A DNA stretch of 37,146 nt, taken from contig CAYQDW010000021.1 in assembly GCA_964416385.1 (NCBI GenBank), forward strand, positions 1 through 37,146, given 5' to 3'. The notes beneath the pieces were generated by a model. That model had not been told where the DNA came from. It worked only from the letters and a program-made list of their open reading frames with translations, and ran no database searches. Of this stretch, positions 25,263 to 32,576 are shown piece by piece (position 1 is the first letter of the stretch; every line of letters begins with the position of its first letter). Made by a program: the position numbers and the translations under genes. Source of the stretch: JAUHWL01 sp964416385 (GTDB lineage Bacteria > Bacteroidota > Bacteroidia > Flavobacteriales > Schleiferiaceae).

Positions 25263-25292
25263 AATGAGGCCATTTTATGGTCTCATTTTCTT
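25263..25292 (+). terminator. Hairpin with T-rich tail: trio terminator or greA leader attenuator
   Basis: A 9-bp stem (AATGAGGCC / GGTCTCATT, one wobble) with a 7-base loop is followed by TTCTTTT. It lies 47 bases past the PorV-like stop and can end that operon. It also lies at the very 5' end of the predicted greA mRNA, so it may act on greA itself. Confidence 0.6.
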
Positions 25293-25309
25293 TTAATGAT
25301 TTAATAGCT

Positions 25310-25786
25310 ATGAGTAAAGTTTCATACTACACACCAGAAGGCTTCAAAAAATTGAAGGAAGAGCTTGATCACATGAAGCGTGTGGAAAGGCCTAAAATTT
25401 CACAGCAAATTGCAGAGGCACGCGACAAGGGCGACCTAAGCGAAAATGCGGAATATGATGCCGCAAAAGAAGCTCAAGGGCTCCTTGAAATGAAAATCAG
25501 CAAGATGGAAGACCTTATGGCCAATGCGCGTATTATTGATGAATCGCTCATGGATAATAGCAAAGTGTTGGTGCTTAGCAAGGTTAAAATAAAGAATGTA
25601 GCCAATGGTAGCACGCTTCAATACACGCTTGTAGCAGAGCAAGAGGCAGATTTGCGTCAGGGCAGAATTTCAGTGAATTCGCCAATTGGCAAAGGTCTTT
25701 TAGGCAAGGCTGTTGGTGATATTGCTGAAATCAGCGTACCTAATGGCACCATGAAATTTGAGATTGTTGAAATTACTCGTGCCTAA
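25310..25786 (+). CDS. greA: Transcription elongation factor GreA
   Basis: A 158-residue factor that rescues backtracked RNA polymerase by stimulating cleavage of the nascent RNA. The N-terminal coiled coil has the diagnostic tip GDLSENAEYDAAKEAQ (residues 41-56), with the acidic Asp42 and Glu45 at the positions that hold magnesium in the polymerase active site. The C-terminal FKBP-like domain (about 80-158) includes INSP-type SPIGKGLLGK and VGDIAEISVPNG. The frame opens at 25277, but ATG 25310 (MSKVSYYTPEG) gives the standard N-terminus. The HIT-family gene overlaps the stop (TAATG), so the two are coupled. The leader contains a terminator-like hairpin. Confidence 0.96.
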   Translation: MSKVSYYTPEGFKKLKEELDHMKRVERPKISQQIAEARDKGDLSENAEYDAAKEAQGLLEMKISKMEDLMANARIIDESLMDNSKVLVLSKVKIKNVANGSTLQYTLVAEQEADLRQGRISVNSPIGKGLLGKAVGDIAEISVPNGTMKFEIVEITRA

Positions 25787-26184
25787 TGGCTTCCATCTTT
25801 ACAAAAATTGTTCTTGGCGAAATACCAAGCTATAAAGTAGCAGAGGACGATAATTATCTCGCTTTTCTAGATATTTTCCCACTAAAACGTGGCCATGTTC
25901 TCGTTATCCCAAAACAAGAGGTAGACAATTTATTTGATTTAGAACCTACAGTTTACCAAGGGTTATGGGCGTTTGCACACAAAGTAGCAAAAGCGATTCC
26001 TTTAGCCATACCATGTACGCGCGTTGGCGTTGCTGTTCTAGGGATGGAAGTGCCCCATGCACACATACATTTAGTTCCTTTAGACACAGAAGGCGACTTA
26101 AATTTTGGAAACCCAAAGCTGCGCCTAACCCCCGAAGACTTTGAGGCTATAGCACGCGCTATTGCAGAACGCATGAATCCTTAG
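25786..26184 (+). CDS. HIT family protein (histidine triad nucleotide hydrolase)
   Basis: A 132-residue cytosolic protein of the histidine triad superfamily. The catalytic HAHIHLVP occupies residues 91-98, and the preceding GHVLVIPKQEVDNLFDL (36-52) is the usual substrate-loop segment. Such proteins hydrolyse nucleoside phosphoramidates or dinucleotides; the exact substrate is unknown. It starts at ATG 25786, sharing one base with the greA stop; greA-HIT pairing is common in Bacteroidota. The final four bases overlap the ruvC stop on the other strand (TTAG holds both stop codons). Confidence 0.93.
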   Translation: MASIFTKIVLGEIPSYKVAEDDNYLAFLDIFPLKRGHVLVIPKQEVDNLFDLEPTVYQGLWAFAHKVAKAIPLAIPCTRVGVAVLGMEVPHAHIHLVPLDTEGDLNFGNPKLRLTPEDFEAIARAIAERMNP

Positions 26185-26738
26185 CCAATCTTTCTATTAG
26201 GGTTCTGCTTAATAAAAGCATCCCATCCAGATACCTGATTATTGCCACTGCCCGGCAGGCTTTGCTGATAGAAGTGGCAAGTGGCTACAGCAAGTGCATC
26301 TGTGGCATCAAGGGCCGCGCTTGTAAAAGTGCCATAAATGTTACCTAACATGGCGGCAACCTGATCTTTGGTAGCGCTACCATTACCTGTAACGGCTTGC
26401 TTAACACGTCTGGGGCTGTATTCTGTAACGGGAATATCTCTGCTCAATCCCGCAGCCATTACAACACCCTGGGCGCGACCGAGCTTGAGCATGCTTTGTA
26501 CATTTTTACCGAAGAAAGGCGCTTCTAACGCCATCTCATCTGGATGATATTTCTCAATGACTTCTAAAGTTTGATCAAAAATTTGCTTAAGCCGTAAAAA
26601 GTGGTCGTCTTTTGGTTTGAACTTTAATATATCTAGTGCAATAAGCGTGGCGTTTTTTCCTGTAGCCTTTATTAAACCATAGCCCATTACTTGCGTGCCA
26701 GGGTCAATGCCAAGAATAATACGTTCTGATTTCGTCAT
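26181..26738 (-). CDS. ruvC: Holliday junction resolvase RuvC
   Basis: A 185-residue endonuclease that cuts Holliday junctions during recombination, working with RuvAB (not in the window). The RNase H-like fold shows the four acidic residues: Asp12 in ILGIDPGT, Glu72 in ALEAPFFGKN, and Asp144 and Asp147 in ALDATDALA. VKQAVTGNGSATKDQV (113-128) is the usual DNA-binding region. Length is slightly above the 173 of E. coli because of a C-terminal tail (from about 160) of low conservation. The ATG lies only four bases after a perfect -7 box (26743-26750), so the mRNA is predicted to be leaderless. Confidence 0.96.
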   Translation of the reverse strand: MTKSERIILGIDPGTQVMGYGLIKATGKNATLIALDILKFKPKDDHFLRLKQIFDQTLEVIEKYHPDEMALEAPFFGKNVQSMLKLGRAQGVVMAAGLSRDIPVTEYSPRRVKQAVTGNGSATKDQVAAMLGNIYGTFTSAALDATDALAVATCHFYQQSLPGSGNNQVSGWDAFIKQNPNRKIG

Positions 26739-26742
26739 ATCA

Positions 26743-26750
26743 CAAACTTA
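26743..26750 (-). promoter_or_regulatory. Bacteroidota -7 promoter box (TAAGTTTG, minus strand)
   Basis: An exact TAnnTTTG match four bases before the ruvC ATG, in the 42-base gap shared with the divergent glycosyltransferase gene. Transcription should start at or within a few bases of the initiation codon. Confidence 0.52.
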
Positions 26751-26780
26751 GAGCAATTTAGCTACCTTAAATCGCAGGTA

Positions 26781-27884
26781 ATGGTTTTCCTCTTAATAAG
26801 TATCGTTTTAACGTTAGCTTATAGCTATTTTATGTATCGCATTGCAACGGGTTTTGCGGCATACGATGCTTTGGAAGCGCCAAAGCCCGAAGTTACCAGA
26901 CCAATTTCAATCATCATACCAATTAGAAATGAGGCGCCTCATCTCAATAACTTGTTTTTCGCCTTAGATAGACTTTCATATCCAGCATCAAAATTTGAAG
27001 TGATTTTTATTGATGACCATAGCACAGATGCCAGTGCAGATTTGGTGTTAGAATGGATTGATAAAACTGAATGCCAAGCACAATTATTAACCAGCACGGG
27101 ATTAGGGAAAAAACAGGCCCAGGCCCAAGGGATAGCGCAAGCTAAACATGAGCTCATTGTTTGTACGGACGCTGACTGTGAACCGCCAAGTGAATGGCTA
27201 AATGTTGTGTCTGTCACTTTTGAAAAGCCAAACATCATGCTCGCTTTTGGACCGGTGGCATATACGCAAAAGGTACCTCAGCTACAGCGTATAGAATTTA
27301 TGGCCTTAATTGCAAGTACCATGTCTATGCTTAACTTAAAGTGGCCCGTAATGGGCAATGCTGCAAACATGGCCTTTAGAAAAGATGCCTATGAAAAGGC
27401 AAAGAAAGATTTAGAATCGTGGCAAACACCCTCTGGTGACGACACGTTTTTACTTCATGCCATAGGCAAAAACCCAACGGCAGTGGGCACTTTAAACACA
27501 CCGGCTGCGTGCGTGAAAACCGTTGGTACAACAACAATTTGGGCGTTTATCCAACAGCGGTTAAGGTGGGCTTCAAAGGCCAAGTTTGTGAGTAACAAAA
27601 CTTCTTTGATGGTTGGGGGATTGATATTTTCGGTGAATGCATTCTTATTGCTATCATTCTTGTTGTTTGTATTTGGCTATATCAGTCACAAGCCTTTTTT
27701 CTTGTTGTTTATTGTAAAGTTTAATTTAGACTTTACATTTATCAGGCGTGTTGCACCATTTTTTAGTGAAAAGGCACCTGCATTTAGTATTCTAATACAA
27801 GAATTGCTAAATATGATCTATGTAACCCTTATAGGCATATTTAGTCAGTTTTTGCCATATACGTGGAAAGGTAGGCGGTATTAA
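26781..27884 (+). CDS. Membrane-bound family 2 glycosyltransferase (processive type)
   Basis: A 367-residue inner-membrane glycosyltransferase. An N-terminal membrane segment (about 2-22) precedes a GT2 domain: PISIIIPIRNEAPHL (42-56), FIDDHSTDAS (75-84), CTDADCEPP (about 131-139), SGDDTFLL as the catalytic GDD-like block, and QQRLRWASK, the QxxRW motif found in processive enzymes such as cellulose and hyaluronan synthases. Two to three C-terminal membrane segments follow (from about 275). The substrate is unknown; many Bacteroidota carry such enzymes outside polysaccharide clusters. It is divergent from ruvC, and its last four bases overlap the stop of the channel gene, with TTAA serving both stops. 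Confidence 0.88.
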   Translation: MVFLLISIVLTLAYSYFMYRIATGFAAYDALEAPKPEVTRPISIIIPIRNEAPHLNNLFFALDRLSYPASKFEVIFIDDHSTDASADLVLEWIDKTECQAQLLTSTGLGKKQAQAQGIAQAKHELIVCTDADCEPPSEWLNVVSVTFEKPNIMLAFGPVAYTQKVPQLQRIEFMALIASTMSMLNLKWPVMGNAANMAFRKDAYEKAKKDLESWQTPSGDDTFLLHAIGKNPTAVGTLNTPAACVKTVGTTTIWAFIQQRLRWASKAKFVSNKTSLMVGGLIFSVNAFLLLSFLLFVFGYISHKPFFLLFIVKFNLDFTFIRRVAPFFSEKAPAFSILIQELLNMIYVTLIGIFSQFLPYTWKGRRY

Positions 27885-29161
27885 ACTGGCAATCGCGCTG
27901 TTAAACTAGAAATATCGCTACCAGATGGTGTTTGATACAAGCGCAGGCCAAAAAATGCTGTGGCTGCAAATAGATGATCAAAAATGTCAGCTTGAATAAC
28001 CTCGTAATCTCCCCAAACCGTTGTATTAGAAAAGCAATAAACTTCTAGCGGAATACCATTAGCAGTAGGTTGCAATTGCCTAACCATTACCATAAAGTTG
28101 GTGTCTATCCTTGGGTGGTTCTCTAAATACTTTTGAATGTAATTTCGATAAACGCCAATATTGGTTTGTCTACGGCCATTTATTGGTAAAGCGGTTTCGA
28201 TATTTCGAGATTGATTAAAAGAATCTATATCGGCTTGTTTTGCTTCGATGTAGTTTTTCACCAATTGAACTTTAGCAAAACGTTCTAAATCTGCTTCAGA
28301 ACAGAAGTTAATACTGGTAATGTCAATTAAAATGTTTCGTTTTATTCTGCGCGCACCCTCTTCTTTCATCCCACGCCAATTCACAAACGCATCATTCACA
28401 AACGCTTTTGCCGGTACAGAAGAGATTGTTTTGTCAAAATTCCGAACCTTTACCGTGGTTAAATCAATAGAAATTACGTCACCATCTACATCATATTTAG
28501 TAAGGGTTACCCAATCTCCCACACGCAATAAATCATACATGGTAATTTGAAAGTTCGCCAAAAGGCCAACAATACTATCCTGAAAAATTAGGATTAGAAT
28601 AGCAGATGTACCGGCAAGTATACCTAACAATTTAGCGGCTTCTATACCAGAAATCACAGAGATTATGAATACCGCTGCAACGAAAAAAACCAGAATGCGA
28701 ACCACTTGACTAACGGTGCGCAAAGGACTGTTAACAAGCTTTTCGCTGTTTATGGTTAAATCTTCGAAGGCCCTTAATGCTTTATTGGCCACCATAACAA
28801 CCAGCACGATGATGTAAAGCGATACCAGTTTTTGAAGAACTAAAATGGTACCCGGTATATCATCAAACACAATTGGAAAGGCATAGTAAACTAAAAATGC
28901 TGGCAGTAGATGTGCCAGATTCCTAAAAACCTTACGCTCATAAAAATAATCGTCCCACTTGGTTTTAGACCGTTTTACGATGCGCGTAATAATGTTAAGA
29001 AGCACTTTGCGTGCAATAAAATCAGTAAGAAAGGCAATGATGGCAAGCAGGATTACATCTATGGTAATGGTAATAGCTGCGGTAAGCCATTCTGGCGTGT
29101 TTAGCTGGCTCAACCAAGTTCTTGTCCAATGATTCGGATTGATGATTTCAAGTAAATACAT
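27881..29161 (-). CDS. Mechanosensitive ion channel, MscS superfamily (YbdG/MscM-like)
   Basis: A 426-residue channel that opens on membrane tension to release solutes during osmotic downshock. About five membrane segments are seen: near residues 28-55, 85-104, 110-130, 148-170, and the pore helix at about 172-200 (LLGILAGTSAILILIFQDSI). The MscS beta domain follows with LRVGDWVTL, ISIDLTTVKVRNFDKTISSV and PAKAFVNDAFVNW. The five-segment layout and long C-terminal domain fit YbdG-type channels better than the three-segment MscS. A perfect -7 box lies 22 bases upstream of ATG 29161. Confidence 0.92.
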   Translation of the reverse strand: MYLLEIINPNHWTRTWLSQLNTPEWLTAAITITIDVILLAIIAFLTDFIARKVLLNIITRIVKRSKTKWDDYFYERKVFRNLAHLLPAFLVYYAFPIVFDDIPGTILVLQKLVSLYIIVLVVMVANKALRAFEDLTINSEKLVNSPLRTVSQVVRILVFFVAAVFIISVISGIEAAKLLGILAGTSAILILIFQDSIVGLLANFQITMYDLLRVGDWVTLTKYDVDGDVISIDLTTVKVRNFDKTISSVPAKAFVNDAFVNWRGMKEEGARRIKRNILIDITSINFCSEADLERFAKVQLVKNYIEAKQADIDSFNQSRNIETALPINGRRQTNIGVYRNYIQKYLENHPRIDTNFMVMVRQLQPTANGIPLEVYCFSNTTVWGDYEVIQADIFDHLFAATAFFGLRLYQTPSGSDISSLTARLPV

Positions 29162-29183
29162 GCTAATAATGGCCGATTTTGGG

Positions 29184-29191
29184 CAAAGTTA
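29184..29191 (-). promoter_or_regulatory. Bacteroidota -7 promoter box (TAACTTTG, minus strand)
   Basis: An exact TAnnTTTG match 22 bases before the mechanosensitive-channel ATG. It lies between that gene and the DUF4249 gene, so the channel can be transcribed separately; no terminator is visible after the DUF4249 gene. Confidence 0.5.
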
Positions 29192-29208
29192 AGGATTCGT
29201 AAAAAGTG

Positions 29209-30072
29209 CTATTTCGCAATCTCAACCACGGCAAAAGTTAGCTTGCTAGCGTAAAAATAACCCAAGCCCAATTGGTTAGGATTGTCTTTATTAACAATAT
29301 TACCAAAAATAGGCGCGGGTGGCGGATCAAAAGTGCTGCCCACCTGTACGGTTTGTTGCTGTAATAATTCTAGAAAGCGATATCCTTCGCGACTTATTGA
29401 AGAAAGCTCAGCAATAAAAACATCGCCTGTATCTGCCGGGCCAGCTATGGTTACAGCAGGAAGATCAATATCATTAAAGCTTCTGCCGTCAATAAACTCG
29501 TCATTAAAAAAAGTGAGATCAAAAGGACTGGCATACAGTGAATCGTTTTTCCATAGGCGCTGCCGGTAATAATCACCCAACCCTGCGGGTTCAGTAAACA
29601 TTACATAAGCATAAAACCCTTCTTCAATAAAAGGTTGCCGTGGTTGGTATTTAGCATACGTGCTATCTGCTTCTGGCACACGGCTCATAAGCTCTGGTGA
29701 AGATACCCAAGTAGAGTTTGCAAAGTAGGGGTGGCCTTCTGGAAAAGTTACTTCTACATGATAGTACTTACCTTCTGTTCCGCGAAACGGGTGTTCATAG
29801 TAACCAGGTAAAGTGTCGTTTTCTAGGAGTTGCGCAACCTCAATGCTATCTTCAAACAGCGTAACTATACAATTGCTCATACCCGGGTTGGATGCGCTGC
29901 TCAGGTAATTCACGGTAGCCATTACCTGCACATGCACGGGTAACGTATCGGTTACTCTGCCATTAATAATAACCCGCTTTTCACCCTCTGGGATATCAAT
30001 GTCTATTACATCTTGACACCCTACCAGCGCAATAAATAGTGTGAATAGAAAAATATGTGGAAGTGATTTCAT
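29209..30072 (-). CDS. DUF4249 family lipoprotein
   Basis: A 287-residue lipoprotein. The leader ends in a classic lipobox, LVGC, with Cys19. The mature protein starts DVIDIDIPEGEKRVIINGRV, typical of the DUF4249 family, followed by a beta-rich domain with ISNCIVTLFE-like and YYHVEVTFPEG segments. DUF4249 proteins are encoded next to TonB-dependent receptors in Bacteroidota; their role is unknown, but a surface or periplasmic accessory to the receptor is reasonable. ATG 30072 is preferred over 30117 because it begins the lipoprotein leader and sits one base after the receptor's stop. Confidence 0.85.
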   Translation of the reverse strand: MKSLPHIFLFTLFIALVGCQDVIDIDIPEGEKRVIINGRVTDTLPVHVQVMATVNYLSSASNPGMSNCIVTLFEDSIEVAQLLENDTLPGYYEHPFRGTEGKYYHVEVTFPEGHPYFANSTWVSSPELMSRVPEADSTYAKYQPRQPFIEEGFYAYVMFTEPAGLGDYYRQRLWKNDSLYASPFDLTFFNDEFIDGRSFNDIDLPAVTIAGPADTGDVFIAELSSISREGYRFLELLQQQTVQVGSTFDPPPAPIFGNIVNKDNPNQLGLGYFYASKLTFAVVEIAK

Positions 30073-30073
30073 A

Positions 30074-32425
30074 TTAGAATGAGAAGTTATAGGTGATTGA
30101 AGGAATGGCAGATGCAAAAATGCTTAACCGCACAGCTTCCGTTTGTCCGGTATCTGAATTTTGTCTAAAAAACACGCTGTAAGCATTTCTACGCCCATAA
30201 ACGTTATAGACGCCAAAATTTAAACTGTGCATATAGCGCTTTCCTTCTTTTTTGCTGAAATGATAGTTTGCGGCAATGTCTAGTCTATGATAATCTGGTA
30301 TGCGTTGGGTGTTGCGGTTAATGGTAACTGGATAGGCAATGGTTTCAAAGTACGCTCTACTTTCTGGTGGCGTCATTGGTCTTCCGGTTTGATAGGCGAA
30401 GTTTAAAGACACATCCCATTTTTCAGAGAATGAATACGAACTAACAAAGGTGAAGTCGTGGGTTTTGTCATAGTTTGCGGCATACCATTCACCATCATTA
30501 ATCCATTCTGTGGGATCAATTCCGCGGTCTACTTGCCTTTCTGTGCGTGCAAGGGTGTAGCTAATCCAACCAGTAAATTTCCCCGACTTTTTTTCTAACA
30601 TCATTTCTAGACCATACGCCCTACCTCTGCCGTTTAGAAGTTCTGTTTCTATGTAATCTGTAAAAATGAGGTTGGCGCCATTTTTATAATCGATTAGATT
30701 TTTAAAGTCTTTGTAATAGCTCTCTAAGCTAATAGTAAATTGATTTTCGAACAGGCCTTGAAACCACCCTAAAGCAATTTGATTTGCAATTGCCGGTTGT
30801 ATATATGCACCCGCAGGCCGCCACACATCTATAGGTGTTGGGGTTGTGCCATTGCTGATTAGCTGTATAAATTGTCTATTTCTGTTATAACTAAATTTTG
30901 CCGAGGCTTGTGGCGTTACTCTAAAGTTTAAGGCAACGCGTGGTTCAAAGCCATCTAAACCACCATAGGTTTTAATAACCTCACCTCTAGCAAAATCCTC
31001 TTCACCAATAACATTGTTATCATTTATGGCATTATCGCCATAATAACGAATGCGCCTTCCACCTAAATTATAGAACCACGCATAGCGCAAACCTGTAGAA
31101 ACGGTGAGTCTAGAATTTACCTGCCATTCATCATTAATATACAGTGAAGGCTCAAGCGCATACTCGCGTTGCAATGTGGCATTAAATACGCCGCTAATAA
31201 CGCCAGGGTCAAACACGTAATAGGTAGCTTCTGCACCAAAGTTTATGGTATGCTTGTTAGTGGCGTACCACGTAAAGGCATTTTTGGCCATATAATTGCG
31301 GATGCGGCTGGCCCAATTGAATGAGGTAATGTCTGCATCTGGCGTACCAAGGCTATACGTATAATCGCTGTACACACCTGTTAGATTCATGAATAACTTT
31401 GGCGTAATCAGGTAGTTCCAGCGGATGGTAACAGTACCATTACCCCAGCCAAAATCAAAAAGATCATTTGCCCCAAATAAGTCTCTACCGTAATAGGCGC
31501 TTAGATATACCTTGTTGCGGGGATTAATTTCCCAACTCACTTTACCATTAAAGTCATAGAAATAGAGCTTTGTATTGCTCAATTCTGGGTTATCGCTCAA
31601 GCCAAAAAACACGTCTTGATAGCTGCGTCTGCCAGCAAGCATAAAGCTAACTTTATCTTTTACCAAGGGGCCTTCAAGCAACAAGCGTGTGCTAAGCAAC
31701 CCTATGCCGCCATCGCCAGAAAAGCGCTGGCTGTTACCGTCTTTTTGACGCACATCTAGCACAGAACTCAAGCGCCCACCATATTGTGCGGGCATACCAC
31801 CTTTAAAAATTTTAACGTCTTTAACGGCATCACCATTAAAAATACTGAAGAAACCAAAAAGATGAGATGAGTTAAACACAGGGGCATCATCTAATAAAAT
31901 TAGATTTTGATCAACGTTACCGCCACGTACATTAAAACCATTGGCACCTTCGCCTACCGTGCTAATACCAGGTAATAGGGTTAATGTGCGCACAATATCT
32001 ACCTCCCCTAAAAATTGGGGTATCTTCTTTATTTCCTTAGCGCTTAGCTCAGCAACGCTCATTTGAGGTTTGGTCAATTTGTCTTCAATGCGCTTATCTG
32101 TAACTTCAACTTCTTGCAGTTGTTCCGTTTCTACCTCTAGGTTTACAGTGCGTGTGGTATTGCTTTTAAGGTCTACTGTTAAGCGTAGAGGTGCATAACC
32201 CAAGTATGAGTAAACCACGGTGTATGTGCCGGCAGGCACGCTAAGTGAGTAAAATCCATAGGCGTTAGTTACGGTGCCATACCTAGGGTTTTCGGTATAA
32301 ATACTTACGCCAATAAGGTCTTCGCCATTGGCAGCGTCTCTAACATAACCGCTTATGGTAACTGTTTGCGCGCTAAGCAATAATGTACAGCATAGAAAAA
32401 AGCTGGTTAATAATGATTTAATCAT
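30074..32425 (-). CDS. TonB-dependent receptor with carboxypeptidase-regulatory-like domain
   Basis: A 783-residue outer-membrane receptor. The signal peptide (1-19, ending LLLSAQ) is followed by a regulatory-like domain (about 22-97: TISGYVRDAANGEDLIGVSI, GTYTVVYSYLGY), then EVEVTDKRIE and a plug (about 120-228) with GFNVRGGNVDQNLILLDDAPVF split over it and GGMPAQYGGRLSSVLDV. The barrel runs to the C-terminal ITYNFSF. This is the short, non-SusC type of receptor; the DUF4249 lipoprotein follows one base later, a recurrent pair of unknown substrate. It starts at ATG 32425 with a possible promoter 34 bases upstream. Confidence 0.93.
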   Translation of the reverse strand: MIKSLLTSFFLCCTLLLSAQTVTISGYVRDAANGEDLIGVSIYTENPRYGTVTNAYGFYSLSVPAGTYTVVYSYLGYAPLRLTVDLKSNTTRTVNLEVETEQLQEVEVTDKRIEDKLTKPQMSVAELSAKEIKKIPQFLGEVDIVRTLTLLPGISTVGEGANGFNVRGGNVDQNLILLDDAPVFNSSHLFGFFSIFNGDAVKDVKIFKGGMPAQYGGRLSSVLDVRQKDGNSQRFSGDGGIGLLSTRLLLEGPLVKDKVSFMLAGRRSYQDVFFGLSDNPELSNTKLYFYDFNGKVSWEINPRNKVYLSAYYGRDLFGANDLFDFGWGNGTVTIRWNYLITPKLFMNLTGVYSDYTYSLGTPDADITSFNWASRIRNYMAKNAFTWYATNKHTINFGAEATYYVFDPGVISGVFNATLQREYALEPSLYINDEWQVNSRLTVSTGLRYAWFYNLGGRRIRYYGDNAINDNNVIGEEDFARGEVIKTYGGLDGFEPRVALNFRVTPQASAKFSYNRNRQFIQLISNGTTPTPIDVWRPAGAYIQPAIANQIALGWFQGLFENQFTISLESYYKDFKNLIDYKNGANLIFTDYIETELLNGRGRAYGLEMMLEKKSGKFTGWISYTLARTERQVDRGIDPTEWINDGEWYAANYDKTHDFTFVSSYSFSEKWDVSLNFAYQTGRPMTPPESRAYFETIAYPVTINRNTQRIPDYHRLDIAANYHFSKKEGKRYMHSLNFGVYNVYGRRNAYSVFFRQNSDTGQTEAVRLSIFASAIPSITYNFSF

Positions 32426-32459
32426 GGAATGTGGAGGTGAATTTTTGTGTTTTGCGCGG

Positions 32460-32487
32460 TAAAAGTAGTAGTGCCCATATGAGGCAA
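32460..32487 (-). promoter_or_regulatory. Possible promoter of the TonB receptor-DUF4249 pair
   Basis: On the minus strand a TTG (32485-32487) is followed after 17 bases by TACTTTTA (32467-32460), one mismatch from TAnnTTTG. Spacing agrees with the TTG-N17-23-TAnnTTTG pattern of Bacteroidota promoters. The start codon is 34 bases downstream. Confidence 0.42.
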
Positions 32488-32576
32488 CCCTTAAGGCTAT
32501 GTTAAATAGTTTTTATTGTATGGGGTTAAAACAGATTTAGAATGCTATTGTTGTATTTTCAACCACTATTTTGAGA

